Shown here piece after piece: positions 36,796-45,207 of a DNA stretch of 64,000 nt (the stretch's first letter is position 1; the number at the start of each line of letters is the position of its first letter). The DNA comes from Croceicoccus gelatinilyticus (GTDB lineage Bacteria > Pseudomonadota > Alphaproteobacteria > Sphingomonadales > Sphingomonadaceae), in assembly GCF_018398395.1 (NCBI RefSeq), contig NZ_JAHCBF010000005.1:248001-312000 (forward strand), read 5' to 3'. The notes below the pieces were generated by a model. The model was not told where the DNA came from, did not search any database, and saw only the letters and a program-made list of their open reading frames with translations. The translations under genes and the position numbers were made by a program.

Positions 36796-39221
36796 AACCG
36801 CTTGCGGAAATCGAGCTCGATGAAGCGGCCCTTGGGGTCGGTGAAGTCGGGCAGGTAGCTGACCGGCACGACGCCGAATTCATCGGTCACGCGCTGCTGC
36901 GCATCGAAGATATTGTCGACGCGGATCGAGAAGCGGCTTCCCTTGAGGAAGTCGACGTCCTTGAACTGCCGTTCGAGGTCCACGAACAGGCGGGCGTCGA
37001 AGGTGGCATAGGGGTGGAAGTCGAGCGAGGTGGACCCGGTCGCGGTGCTGCCGTCGACGCTGGAACCGCCGTAATAATTGCCCGACAGGCGCAGGCCGAT
37101 GCCGTTGTAGAAGATGCCACCCTGAAGCTCGACCTCGTGCCGTGCGGTGGGACTGCTGGTCAGGGAATCGCCGTCGAGCAGGTCCAGCGACGGGCCGGTC
37201 TCGCTGATCAGAACGTCCTGCTGCAGACGCCACGTGTGATAGATGGCGGCGCTCCACCGCCCGCCACTGCGGCCGCCCGGACGCATGCCGGGTCCGCCGC
37301 CGCCGCGCCTTCCGCCGTCTGCGCCCTCTTCTTCATTGCCCGCAATGCGATCGGAAATGTCGAGGCCGTAACGGATGCGCTGGCCATTCTCGCTGGCGAA
37401 AGTCACCGGGCGCTGATCGATGGAAACGAGGTTGCCGTCGCCATCGCGCACGACGCGGTCGGGGAACGCGGCCTCGATCGCAGGGGTGAGGACGGGGAAT
37501 GAGGAGGACACGTTGGTCGAATTCTCGTCGTAATATTCGACGATGAATCGCGAACGGTCGAGTACCGGCAGGTCCCAGTTCAGCGAAAACTTCCAGTCCT
37601 TCTGCTTTTCCGCGACGAGGTCGGGATTACCGCCCGACAGGATGTCGACCAGCACGGTCTGCCCGTTGGTGAAGTCATAGACGGTCGAACCCGTGGTAAT
37701 GACCTGCGGCGCGCCTAGCTGGCTCAGCGTCGGGGCTGCTTCGCGGTAGATATAGCTTGCCTGCAGGTCGAGATTCTCGGTCACGCCCCAGTTAAGACCG
37801 GCGCTTCCATCAAACAGCGTGCCGAAGTCGGAGAGGTGATTGACACCGCCCGACAGGTCGAGCGTCAGGTCGCCGATGGCGGACAGGAACCCTTCGCGGC
37901 GGCTGGCGATGGGCACGCCGACCGAGAAACCACCGCTGGCATCGCCGCGGGTCAGCTTCGCATCGCTAAGCGGATTGCGCGTGTCGGAACTGTCGATGTC
38001 GTCCCAATCGTATCCGGCCTTCAGCACCAGCGACAGTTCGCCTGCAGGCAGAACCACCGGATGTCCGGTCAGCGTGACAAGCGAGGATACGGATTCGGTG
38101 TTCGTATCGGCGCGATAGGTATCGCGCGCTTCGACCAGACCGCTCGACAGCAGGGTCGCCACCGGCGCGTCGTAGGCGATCGTCCCGGCCGCCACTGCGG
38201 CCTGCAATGCGCTTGCATCGGCGCTGGCGTCAGTGAACGTGCGGGTCTCGTCGTGCGCCCAGTTGGTCGTCGCCGTCAGGCCCCAATCGCCCAGCCGCGT
38301 GTCGTAACTTGCGCCCAGTTCAAAGCCCTGGCTCTTCGTATCGCGGATGCGCGGGCCAAAGCCTGCATCCTCGTCATAAAGCGTGCGATAGGCGCTGTTG
38401 CCGTCGCCGTCGGTCAGCGTCACCGCGTCCAGCCCGCGCCACGACAGGCTGTCCGAACGCGTGGCCGTGGCGCTCAAAGTGATTGCCCCGCCAAGCCCGC
38501 CTTCGCCAAGGCTCTTGGTCCAGTTGGCGTTCAATTGCAGGTCGCGGCTGTCGGCCACGAGCGAGCGGTAGGCCGCCGGATCGGCATCGCCCGTTAGCGG
38601 CGTGGCGGAAACCGACGATACGTCACGCTCCGCCTCGGTCAGCATCGAGCTGTCCTCCGCCTCGAACGCAATGTTGAAACGGTTATCGCCGTCGATGCGC
38701 AGGAAGGATCCCTCGATCTCGTTGGTCGCATAGCCGCCGCCCGAGGGGAAACCGTATTCAAGGTCCCCGCTGACCGAGACGAAGTTGTCCTTCAGGATGA
38801 AGTTCACGACACGCTGGTCGGGGCGGAAACCATACCGAAGCGCCACTTCCTCTGGCAGGATTTCGACACGGCGGATCGCTTCGGGCGGATAGTTGCGCAT
38901 TTCGCGAAAGCCGTTGACGCGCCGCCCGTTCACCAGAAACGCGGGCCTGCCGCCACCGCGACCACGGGCCGAACCCGTTTGCGGGGCCAGTTCGTCGATC
39001 AGTTCGGCAAGGGATGCGACGCCGTAACTGGCGATTTCGTCCTCTTCCAGAACCGCGATCGGGGCCTGCGGTGCCTCCACCTGTCCGCGGATGCGTTCGG
39101 CGGTGACGACGATCTCGTTGTCCTCCATCTCGATGACGGGGGCGTCCTGCGCGACAGCAGGGCTGGCACAAAGGGTTACGGCCAGCACTGCGGTGCCGGT
39201 CAGGAGGGGGCTGAATTTCAT
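36792..39221 (-). CDS. TonB-dependent receptor
   Basis: An 809-residue outer-membrane receptor. Signal peptide ends near AVAQ-D (residue 25). The plug includes IVVTAERIRGQ, a Gly/Arg-rich loop (GSARGRGGGRPAFLVNGRRV) and the VNFILKDNF strand; the 22-strand barrel ends RFIELDFRKRF with terminal Phe. Another Gly/Arg-rich segment (RRGGGGPGMRPGGRSGGRW, about residues 633-652) lies in a predicted surface loop. The classical N-terminal TonB box is not obvious. Substrate unknown; no siderophore genes nearby. Confidence 0.9.
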   Translation of the reverse strand: MKFSPLLTGTAVLAVTLCASPAVAQDAPVIEMEDNEIVVTAERIRGQVEAPQAPIAVLEEDEIASYGVASLAELIDELAPQTGSARGRGGGRPAFLVNGRRVNGFREMRNYPPEAIRRVEILPEEVALRYGFRPDQRVVNFILKDNFVSVSGDLEYGFPSGGGYATNEIEGSFLRIDGDNRFNIAFEAEDSSMLTEAERDVSSVSATPLTGDADPAAYRSLVADSRDLQLNANWTKSLGEGGLGGAITLSATATRSDSLSWRGLDAVTLTDGDGNSAYRTLYDEDAGFGPRIRDTKSQGFELGASYDTRLGDWGLTATTNWAHDETRTFTDASADASALQAAVAAGTIAYDAPVATLLSSGLVEARDTYRADTNTESVSSLVTLTGHPVVLPAGELSLVLKAGYDWDDIDSSDTRNPLSDAKLTRGDASGGFSVGVPIASRREGFLSAIGDLTLDLSGGVNHLSDFGTLFDGSAGLNWGVTENLDLQASYIYREAAPTLSQLGAPQVITTGSTVYDFTNGQTVLVDILSGGNPDLVAEKQKDWKFSLNWDLPVLDRSRFIVEYYDENSTNVSSSFPVLTPAIEAAFPDRVVRDGDGNLVSIDQRPVTFASENGQRIRYGLDISDRIAGNEEEGADGGRRGGGGPGMRPGGRSGGRWSAAIYHTWRLQQDVLISETGPSLDLLDGDSLTSSPTARHEVELQGGIFYNGIGLRLSGNYYGGSSVDGSTATGSTSLDFHPYATFDARLFVDLERQFKDVDFLKGSRFSIRVDNIFDAQQRVTDEFGVVPVSYLPDFTDPKGRFIELDFRKRF

Positions 39222-39446
39222 GGCCCCATAGCTGGCAACGGGGGCATTGTGTCACAAGTCGCGCCGCGTATCATTTTGTCGCATCGCGCTGTGATTACGG
39301 CGAATTGGGGGCAAACTGCCCTCCAGTCGGGTACAGCCAAATTGAAAAAGCGGCTTGGGCTTCCCATTTCCCGCAGGTGCGGCTAAAGGCGCGCGCACGT
39401 TTTTCATAACAAGATGAAGTGAAAGGAAGGGCGCAAGCAGCCCCTT

Positions 39447-39692
39447 ATGGCCAAAGAAGAACTCCTCGAAATGCGCGGCACGGTTGTCGAACTGCTGCCG
39501 AACGCGATGTTCCGGGTGCGGCTCGAAAACGATCACGAGATCCTCGGCCACACCGCCGGCAAGATGCGCAAGAACCGCATCCGCGTGCTGGTGGGCGACG
39601 AGGTGCTGGTCGAACTCACGCCGTACGACCTTACCAAGGGTCGCATCACCTACCGCTTCATGCCCGGTCGCGGCGGCCCCGGGCCGCAGTAA
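39447..39692 (+). CDS. infA: Translation initiation factor IF-1
   Basis: An 81-residue OB-fold protein that occupies the ribosomal A site during initiation. [19 protein letters not shown] and [22 protein letters not shown] are invariant family text. The C-terminus is extended by a few Gly/Pro residues ([10 protein letters not shown]) relative to the 72-residue enterobacterial form. It heads the run infA-maf-RNase-yacG-tRNA-Phe. Confidence 0.97.
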
Positions 39693-39701
39693 CCTGCGGC
39701 C

Positions 39702-40277
39702 ATGGCGCCCCCGCGCCTCATCCTCGCCTCTGCCAGCCCGCGCCGCCGCGACCTGATCGCGCGGCTTGGGCTGGAACCTGACGGCGTATCCCCTGCCGAC
39801 ATCGACGAAAGTCCGCTGAAAGGCGAACTGCCCCGCCCCTATGCCACGCGGATGGCGCGCGAGAAGGCAGAGGCCGCGGCCAGCGATGAAGCGCATGTCC
39901 TTGCAGGCGACACCGTGGTCGCCGTGGGTCGCCGCATCCTGCCCAAGGCGGAAGATGCCGACACCGCGCGCGAGTGCCTTCGCCTGATGAGCGGGCGGCG
40001 CCACCGCGTCCTGTCCGCCATCGCCCTGCGCGCGCCCGACGGCACGATCCGCGAACGGCTGTCCGAAACGGTCGTGCGTTTCAAGCCGCTGCACCGGCAA
40101 GAGATCGAGGCCTACATCGAAAGCGGCGAGTGGGAGGGCAAGGCCGGTGGCTACGCCATCCAAGGCCGCGCCGAAGGGCTGATCGCCTGGATCGAGGGCA
40201 GCCATTCGGGCGTGGTCGGCCTGCCGCTGTTCGAGACCCGCGCCCTCCTGAAATCCGCAGGTTTCCCGATTGGCTGA
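39702..40277 (+). CDS. maf: Maf-like nucleoside triphosphate pyrophosphatase
   Basis: A 191-residue house-cleaning pyrophosphatase of the Maf/YhdE family that hydrolyses modified or canonical NTPs such as dTTP/UTP. Signature SASPRRRDLIARLG at the N-terminus, AGDTVVAVGRRILPKAEDADTA in the middle with the catalytic Asp, and GYAIQGRAEGLIAWIEGSHSGVVGLPL near the end. Nine bases after infA; its last 8 bases overlap the next gene. Confidence 0.94.
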   Translation: MAPPRLILASASPRRRDLIARLGLEPDGVSPADIDESPLKGELPRPYATRMAREKAEAAASDEAHVLAGDTVVAVGRRILPKAEDADTARECLRLMSGRRHRVLSAIALRAPDGTIRERLSETVVRFKPLHRQEIEAYIESGEWEGKAGGYAIQGRAEGLIAWIEGSHSGVVGLPLFETRALLKSAGFPIG

Positions 40278-41244
40278 ATGGCTGATCGAGGACGGGATCG
40301 GCGAGACCCGCGCGATCCTTGTCGAATCCGGCGAAATCGTCGCTGCAAAAGTCGCTTGGCCGGACGAACTGGCCGCAGGCGCGGTGGTGAAGGCAAAGCT
40401 AGCCTCGCGCAGCGCCGGATCGAAGCGCGGGACGGCAAGGCTGGATGACGGCACCGAAGTCCTCGTCGACCGCCTGCCGAAAGAGGCCAGCGAAGGCGCC
40501 GCGATCCGCATCGAGATCACCCGCGCTGAAATCGGCGAAGGCAGCCGCATCAAGCGCGCACAGGGCCGCCCGAGCGACAAGCGGCTGCGCCCCGCCCCGA
40601 CGCTCGCCGATGTCCTCAAGGCAGAGGGTCACCCGGTCCGCATGGTCCACCGCTTTCCGGTCGAAGGCTGGGACGAACTGGCGACCGATGCGCTTGACGG
40701 CGTGATCGCGTTCAATGGCGGCTCGCTGCTCCTGTCACCCACACCTGCCATGACGCTGATCGACATCGACGGCGCGCTCGCGCCCAAACCGCTGTCGCTG
40801 GCCGCCGTGCCCGCGATTGCCGATGCGCTGCACCGCTTCGACATCGGCGGTTCGATCGGCATCGACTTCCCGACGATCGAGGCGAAGGCAGACCGCCGCG
40901 AAGTGGACGAGGCGCTGGAAGCTGCGCTGTCCGCTTTCCCGCACGAACGCACCGCAATGAACGGGTTCGGTTTCGTGCAGGTCGTCTCGCGCCTTACCGG
41001 CCCGTCGATCCTCCACCGTTATCGCCGCCACCGCATGGCATCGCTCGCACGGATGCTGGTGCGCCGAACAGAGGGCGTCACCGAACCGGGTACGTTGGTG
41101 CTGCACTGTCATCCCGGGGTTGCCAGCTTCATTTCGGACGATTGGCAAGCGCAGCTCACCCGCCGGACCGGAAGACAGGTGCGGATCGAATCGGATGGCG
41201 GCCTTGCGCCTCACGCCGGATTCGCGCAGGCGGTCCAGCCATGA
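40270..41244 (+). CDS. Short RNase E/G-family protein
   Basis: A 324-residue protein. TTG 40270 is the only start giving MAEWLIEDGIGETRAILVE, the family N-terminus. The DNase-like region IGIDFPTIEAKADRREVDEAL aligns with the first catalytic Asp region of RNase E/G, but the second region reads FPHERTAMNGFGFVQVVSR with Glu where Asp is expected. The zinc-link Cys pair and C-terminal small domain of RNase E (about 490+ residues) are missing. It may be a reduced RNase G or a non-catalytic RNA binder. It overlaps maf and yacG. Confidence 0.8.
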   Translation: MAEWLIEDGIGETRAILVESGEIVAAKVAWPDELAAGAVVKAKLASRSAGSKRGTARLDDGTEVLVDRLPKEASEGAAIRIEITRAEIGEGSRIKRAQGRPSDKRLRPAPTLADVLKAEGHPVRMVHRFPVEGWDELATDALDGVIAFNGGSLLLSPTPAMTLIDIDGALAPKPLSLAAVPAIADALHRFDIGGSIGIDFPTIEAKADRREVDEALEAALSAFPHERTAMNGFGFVQVVSRLTGPSILHRYRRHRMASLARMLVRRTEGVTEPGTLVLHCHPGVASFISDDWQAQLTRRTGRQVRIESDGGLAPHAGFAQAVQP

Positions 41245-41414
41245 CGACTGCGAAGAAATGCCCGATGTGCGGCAAGCCGCGCAAAGAGGAACACACCCCC
41301 TTCTGCTCGCCCCGCTGCCGCGACCGCGATCTCGCGAAATGGCTGGACGACGGCTATGCGATCCCCGGCGAACCGGCCCGCGTGCCGACCGGCGAAGAGG
41401 ATGAAGAATATTGA
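41241..41414 (+). CDS. yacG: DNA gyrase inhibitor YacG (zinc-binding)
   Basis: A 57-residue protein with the Zn site CPMCGKPR ... PFCSPRCRDRDLAKWL (CxxC-x15-CxxxC), the full YacG signature, and an acidic C-terminal tail. YacG binds GyrB and blocks DNA binding in E. coli. The ATG lies in the ATGA overlap with the upstream RNase-like gene. Confidence 0.93.
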   Translation: MTTAKKCPMCGKPRKEEHTPFCSPRCRDRDLAKWLDDGYAIPGEPARVPTGEEDEEY

Positions 41415-41518
41415 TGAAATAGGGGCTGGACAGGCGGCGCGGCTTTGGCCATATGCGCCGCTCCCGTCGCCGGACAGCATGGTTGTCCGTTCCGCGACGC
41501 GGCCTGCCGCAAGGCAAT

Positions 41519-41594
41519 GCCCGGGTAGCTCAGTTGGTAGAGCATGCGACTGAAAATCGCAGTGTCGGCGGTTCGATTCCGTCCCCGGGCACCA
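41519..41594 (+). tRNA. tRNA-Phe (anticodon GAA)
   Basis: A 76-nt cloverleaf. Acceptor GCCCGGG pairs with CCCGGGC and encoded ACCA ends the molecule. D arm GCTC...GAGC, anticodon arm TGCGA-CTGAAAA-TCGCA with anticodon GAA at 41552-41554, and TTCGATT T loop. All stems pair fully. Confidence 0.98.
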
Positions 41595-41697
41595 CTTTTC
41601 CCAAAGCGAAAAAGCAGGCCCCTTCCCGTCTCCGGTATGCGGTCAATCACCCTGACTGGCGGCGGTCTCATCCTTTTATATCAAATGCTAAACCGCT

Positions 41698-42510
41698 ATG
41701 CGTGACGTCATGCGCTTTCTTGCTGCCGTTCTCGCCCTGCTTTCCAGCCTCTCTCTCACCGCTTGCGGTGCGGACCCTGCCCCGCGCGCGCCTTTGGTGC
41801 TTGCCGCTGCCAGCACGCAGGAGGCGATGACCGAAGCGGCCGACACCTGGGCGGCCAAGGGTCATCTGAAACCCACGCTATCCTTTGCAGGCAGCGGCGC
41901 GCTGGCCCGCCAGATCGCGACCGGTGCGCCCGCGGACCTGTTCGTATCCGCCGACACGCGGTGGATGGACTGGCTCGACCAGAACGTTTCGCTGCGCGAT
42001 GGCACCCGCGACATTCTTGCCAGCAACTCGCTGGTTCTGATCGCACCCAAGGACAGCGACGCCGCCTTTCCCGAAGCCGGTGGCTGGGCCGACGCCATTG
42101 GCGAGGGACGCCTTGCTCTGGCCGATCCCGTTGCCGTCCCCGCGGGCCGCTATGGCAAGGCCGCGCTGATCTCGATCGGTGCATGGGGCGAAGTGAAGGA
42201 TCATATCGCACAGACGGCCGACGTGCGCGCGGCGCTCGCCCTGGTCAGCCGCGGCGATGCCCCGCTGGGCGTGGTATACGGAAGCGACGCGATCGCCGAT
42301 CAGGACGTGAAGATCGTGGGTCTTTTCCCCGAGGAAAGCCACGCGCCAATCACGTACCCCATCGCCATTCCCGAACGGTCGCAGACCGCAGGGGCTGAGG
42401 AATTCCGCGAATTCCTGCTGTCGGCAGAAGGCCGCTCGATCTTCGAAAAATACGGATTCGGTCCGCCGCCGATGGCGGACGAGACCGGGGAAGAAGAGCC
42501 GGAGGCCTGA
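41698..42510 (+). CDS. modA: Molybdate ABC transporter substrate-binding lipoprotein
   Basis: A 270-residue binding protein. Signal MRDVMRFLAAVLALLSSLSL leads to lipobox LTAC. The mature part shows VLAAASTQEAMTEAA (first oxyanion loop, Ser), FAGSGALARQIATGAPADLFVSAD, and PVAVPAGRYGKAAL and GVVYGSDAI further on, all typical of ModA. No Moco riboswitch or ModE box is apparent upstream. It is followed directly by modB (TGATG overlap). Confidence 0.94.
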   Translation: MRDVMRFLAAVLALLSSLSLTACGADPAPRAPLVLAAASTQEAMTEAADTWAAKGHLKPTLSFAGSGALARQIATGAPADLFVSADTRWMDWLDQNVSLRDGTRDILASNSLVLIAPKDSDAAFPEAGGWADAIGEGRLALADPVAVPAGRYGKAALISIGAWGEVKDHIAQTADVRAALALVSRGDAPLGVVYGSDAIADQDVKIVGLFPEESHAPITYPIAIPERSQTAGAEEFREFLLSAEGRSIFEKYGFGPPPMADETGEEEPEA

Positions 42511-43196
42511 TGCTGTCGCCTGCCGAATGGGCGATCGTCGGCCTTTCGCTAAAGGTCGCGGCCGCTGCGATCATCCTGACGCTTCCTATCGCCTTCGCGC
42601 TGGCATGGCTGCTGGCGCGCAAGCGGTTCTATGGGCGGATGCTGCTCGACACGCTGGTTCATTTGCCGTTGGTCCTGCCGCCGGTGGTGACGGGCTGGCT
42701 GCTGCTGCTGTTCTTTGGCGCGGGCGGATGGGGTGGACGCACACTTTCCGCACTGTTCGGCACGACGCTGATGTTCCGCTGGACCGGCGCGGCGCTAGCG
42801 GCGGGAATCATGGCCCTGCCGCTGATGGTGCGCGCGATCCGGTTGTCGCTGGAAGCGATAGACACGCGGCTTGAAACCGCCGCGCGCACGCTGGGCGCGT
42901 CGCCCGTGCGCGCCTTTGCCACGATCACGCTACCCCTTGCCCTTCCCGGTATCGGCGCGGCCGTCGTGCTGGGCTTTGCGCGTTCGCTGGGCGAATTTGG
43001 CGCGACGATCACTTTCGTTTCGAACGTACCGGACGAGACGCGGACCCTGCCGCTGGCCATCTACACCGCGCTGCAAGTGCCGGGCGCAGAGGCCAGCGTC
43101 ACGCGGCTGGCAATCGCCTCGGTCGTGCTCTCGCTCGCCGCGCTGCTCGTGTCCGAATGGCTGGTCCGCAAGGGAGGGCGCAGCCATGTCCTTTGA
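42510..43196 (+). CDS. modB: Molybdate ABC transporter permease
   Basis: A 228-residue inner-membrane permease with about five helices. The EAA-type coupling loop reads AARTLGASPVRAFATITLPLALPGIGAAVVLGFARSLGEFGATI, nearly textbook ModB. MLSPAEWAIVGLSLKVAAAA starts the first helix. It overlaps modC by 11 bases, and the modC ribosome site lies inside it. Confidence 0.95.
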   Translation: MLSPAEWAIVGLSLKVAAAAIILTLPIAFALAWLLARKRFYGRMLLDTLVHLPLVLPPVVTGWLLLLFFGAGGWGGRTLSALFGTTLMFRWTGAALAAGIMALPLMVRAIRLSLEAIDTRLETAARTLGASPVRAFATITLPLALPGIGAAVVLGFARSLGEFGATITFVSNVPDETRTLPLAIYTALQVPGAEASVTRLAIASVVLSLAALLVSEWLVRKGGRSHVL

Positions 43197-43809
43197 CATC
43201 GACCTGTCGGTCCCGCGCGGGCGGCGCACCGTATCGGTCCGCATCGCACCGGCGGCAGGGATCACCGCGCTGTTCGGCCCCTCCGGCATTGGCAAGACGA
43301 CGGTTCTGGACGCAGTGGCGGGACTGGTGCGCCCGACATCAGGCCACGTCCGCATCGGCGACGTCACGCTGTTCGATGCCGATGCGGGGATTGCCCTCCC
43401 ACCTGAAAAGCGCGGCTGCGGGTACGTATTCCAGGATGGCCGCCTGTTCCCGCACAAGTCGGTGCGCGACAACCTGCTCTACGGCTGGAACCTTGCACCC
43501 GAAGATCGCCGCTTCATGGACCTTGGCGAGGCGACCGAATTTCTCGGCATCGGCGCATTGCTCGACCGCTCGGTCCGGCACCTGTCGGGCGGGGAAGCGC
43601 AGCGCGTCGCCATCGGGCGGGCGCTGCTGTCCGGCCCCCGCGCGCTACTGATGGACGAACCGCTGTCATCTCTCGACGCAGACCGGCGCGACGGCATCCT
43701 GCGGGTTATCGAACGCATCCGCGACGACCTCGCCCTGCCGATTCTCTACGTCAGCCACGACCGCGCCGAAGTCGACCGACTCGCCTCGCAAGTGGTCGAG
43801 CTTTCCTAG
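43186..43809 (+). CDS. modC: Molybdate ABC transporter ATP-binding protein (short form)
   Basis: A 207-residue ATPase. Walker A GPSGIGKTT, Q-loop GYVFQDGRLFPH, signature LSGGEAQRVAIGRALL, Walker B ALLMDEPLSSLD and the switch His in YVSHDRAEVDRL are all intact. It ends right after the ATPase core, so the C-terminal TOBE/mop molybdate-binding domain of ordinary ModC (about 350 residues) is absent. ATG 43186 follows AGGGAGGG. Its TAG shares CTAG with the convergent MaoC-like gene. Confidence 0.93.
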   Translation: MSFDIDLSVPRGRRTVSVRIAPAAGITALFGPSGIGKTTVLDAVAGLVRPTSGHVRIGDVTLFDADAGIALPPEKRGCGYVFQDGRLFPHKSVRDNLLYGWNLAPEDRRFMDLGEATEFLGIGALLDRSVRHLSGGEAQRVAIGRALLSGPRALLMDEPLSSLDADRRDGILRVIERIRDDLALPILYVSHDRAEVDRLASQVVELS

Positions 43810-44231
43810 CCCCGCTTCAGCATGATCCAGCGCGCGGCCATCGCGGGCCGCCCACCGCCCTCGACCTCGAGCTCGACGTCCATCGCATAGCGCGTGCCCA
43901 GCTTCACCCGCTCGGCCCCTGCCTCGCGGAAATGCGCGCGGATGCGGCTGCCGCTCGGCACCGGCGCGATGAAGCGCAGGCTATCGAAGCCATAGTTCAA
44001 CAGGTTCGGCGTATCGCCCAGCGGGTGCCCGCTATCGGACAGCAGGGGCGCCAGCAGCGAGATCAGCAGGAAACCGTGCGCGATCGTCCCCGGCAGGCCC
44101 GATGCGCGGGCCGCGTCCTCGTCAACGTGGATCGGGTTCCAGTCCTCGGTCAGGTCGGCGAACTGTTCGACCATGTCCGAACTGACCTCCATCCAGTCGG
44201 TCAGCCAGACCTGTCCCCCCGCCTCGTTCAT
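43806..44231 (-). CDS. MaoC-like hot-dog hydratase
   Basis: A 141-residue hot-dog fold protein with FADLTEDWNPIHVDEDAARASGLPGTIAHGFLLISLLAPL, the MaoC/R-hydratase signature holding the Asp-x4-His active site (D..NPIH). Such enzymes hydrate enoyl-CoA in (R)-specific fashion. ATG 44231 (MNEAGGQV) is chosen. Nothing in the neighbourhood fixes the substrate. Confidence 0.88.
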   Translation of the reverse strand: MNEAGGQVWLTDWMEVSSDMVEQFADLTEDWNPIHVDEDAARASGLPGTIAHGFLLISLLAPLLSDSGHPLGDTPNLLNYGFDSLRFIAPVPSGSRIRAHFREAGAERVKLGTRYAMDVELEVEGGGRPAMAARWIMLKRG

Positions 44232-44303
44232 GTCCGTCACGCCCCTTGCAACCCTGCCGCGCAGGTTAAGCGGGGCAAAGGCGCAAGGACAAGCCGCATC
44301 GGC

Positions 44304-44332
44304 TTTGCTTTTGCACCTCGTTCGCTTATAGG
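44304..44332 (+). promoter_or_regulatory. purC: Predicted promoter of purC
   Basis: TTTGCT (44304-44309), 17-base spacer, TATAGG (44327-44332). The start point would be near 44340, giving an 85-base leader that contains the hairpin at 44344-44406. Confidence 0.4.
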
Positions 44333-44343
44333 GCGGGCAAGAC

Positions 44344-44406
44344 GCCCCGGCAGTTTCCGGTAGACGCTTTTCAAACGGCGGCCGGCAAGGCCGGGGCTTG
44401 GTTTTT
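44344..44406 (+). promoter_or_regulatory. purC: Structured purC leader with terminator-like stem
   Basis: GCCCCGGC (44344-44351) is exactly complementary to GCCGGGGC (44390-44397), which is followed closely by GTTTTT. A competing short hairpin CGGCC-GGCAA-GGCCG ends at the same place. All this sits 18 bases before the purC ATG and could act as an attenuator. No known riboswitch consensus was recognised. Confidence 0.4.
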
Positions 44407-44424
44407 GCGAAGAAAGTCCAGCCC

Positions 44425-45207
44425 ATGTCGCGTCGCCGCCAGATCTACGAAGGCAAGGCCAAGATCCTTTACGAAGGCCCCGAACCGGGCACCATCATCC
44501 AGTACTTCAAGGACGATGCCACCGCGTTCAACGCCCAGAAAAAGGGCACGATCAATGGCAAGGGCGTGATCAACAACCGCATCAGCGAGTTCGTGTTCAC
44601 CCGCCTGTCGCACATCGGCATCCCGACGCACTTCATCCGCCGCCTCAACATGCGTGAACAGCTCGTCCGCCAAGTCGAGATCATTCCGCTTGAGGTCGTG
44701 GTGCGCAACGTGGCCGCCGGCTCGATCTCCAAGCGCCTCGGCCTGGAAGAAGGCGAACCGCTGCCGCACACTCTCCTTGAATATTACTACAAGGACGACG
44801 CGCTGGGCGATCCGCTGATCGCGGAAGAGCATATTGCCTGCTTCGGCTGGGCGAACAACGAAGAGATGCAGGACATGTCCGCGATGGCAATCCGCATCAA
44901 CGACTTCCTGTGCGGCATGTTCGCCGCGGTCGGCATCCGCCTTGTCGACTTCAAGCTGGAATTTGGCCGCATCTGGGACGGCGACTACAGCCGCGTGATC
45001 CTTGCAGACGAGATCAGCCCCGACGGCTGCCGCCTGTGGGACATGGCCACCAACGAAAAGCTGGACAAGGACCGGTTCCGCCGCGACCTTGGCGGAGAAG
45101 AGGACGCCTATCAGGAAGTGGCACGCCGCCTTGGCGTGTTGCAGGAAGATGGGCCGAGTGAAGTCGCGGACATCGCGCATCACAGGAAGCTCAGAGGAAA
45201 GAAATAA
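44425..45207 (+). CDS. purC: Phosphoribosylaminoimidazole-succinocarboxamide synthase
   Basis: A 260-residue SAICAR synthetase of purine biosynthesis. [63 protein letters not shown] and [34 protein letters not shown] cover the ATP and substrate sites in order. ATG 44425 is used; an in-frame GTG-type start 27 bases earlier lacks similarity. Its stop overlaps the apparent start of the M16 peptidase gene. Confidence 0.97.
   Translation: MSRRRQIYEGKAKILYEGPEPGTIIQYFKDDATAFNAQKKGTINGKGVINNRISEFVFTRLSHIGIPTHFIRRLNMREQLVRQVEIIPLEVVVRNVAAGSISKRLGLEEGEPLPHTLLEYYYKDDALGDPLIAEEHIACFGWANNEEMQDMSAMAIRINDFLCGMFAAVGIRLVDFKLEFGRIWDGDYSRVILADEISPDGCRLWDMATNEKLDKDRFRRDLGGEEDAYQEVARRLGVLQEDGPSEVADIAHHRKLRGKK
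45193..45201 (+). promoter_or_regulatory. Shine-Dalgarno deciding the M16 lipoprotein start
   Basis: AGAGGAAAG, three to six bases before the codons ATA (45204) and ATC (45207), and about 100 bases before the first GTG at 45303. It places translation start at the signal peptide despite the lack of ATG, GTG or TTG. Confidence 0.5.

Noticed and set aside
41595-41697. Possible molybdenum-cofactor riboswitch or ModE box before modA
   Set aside because: The 103-base gap after tRNA-Phe shows no Moco motif core and no ModE palindrome. Only AT-rich sequence is seen.
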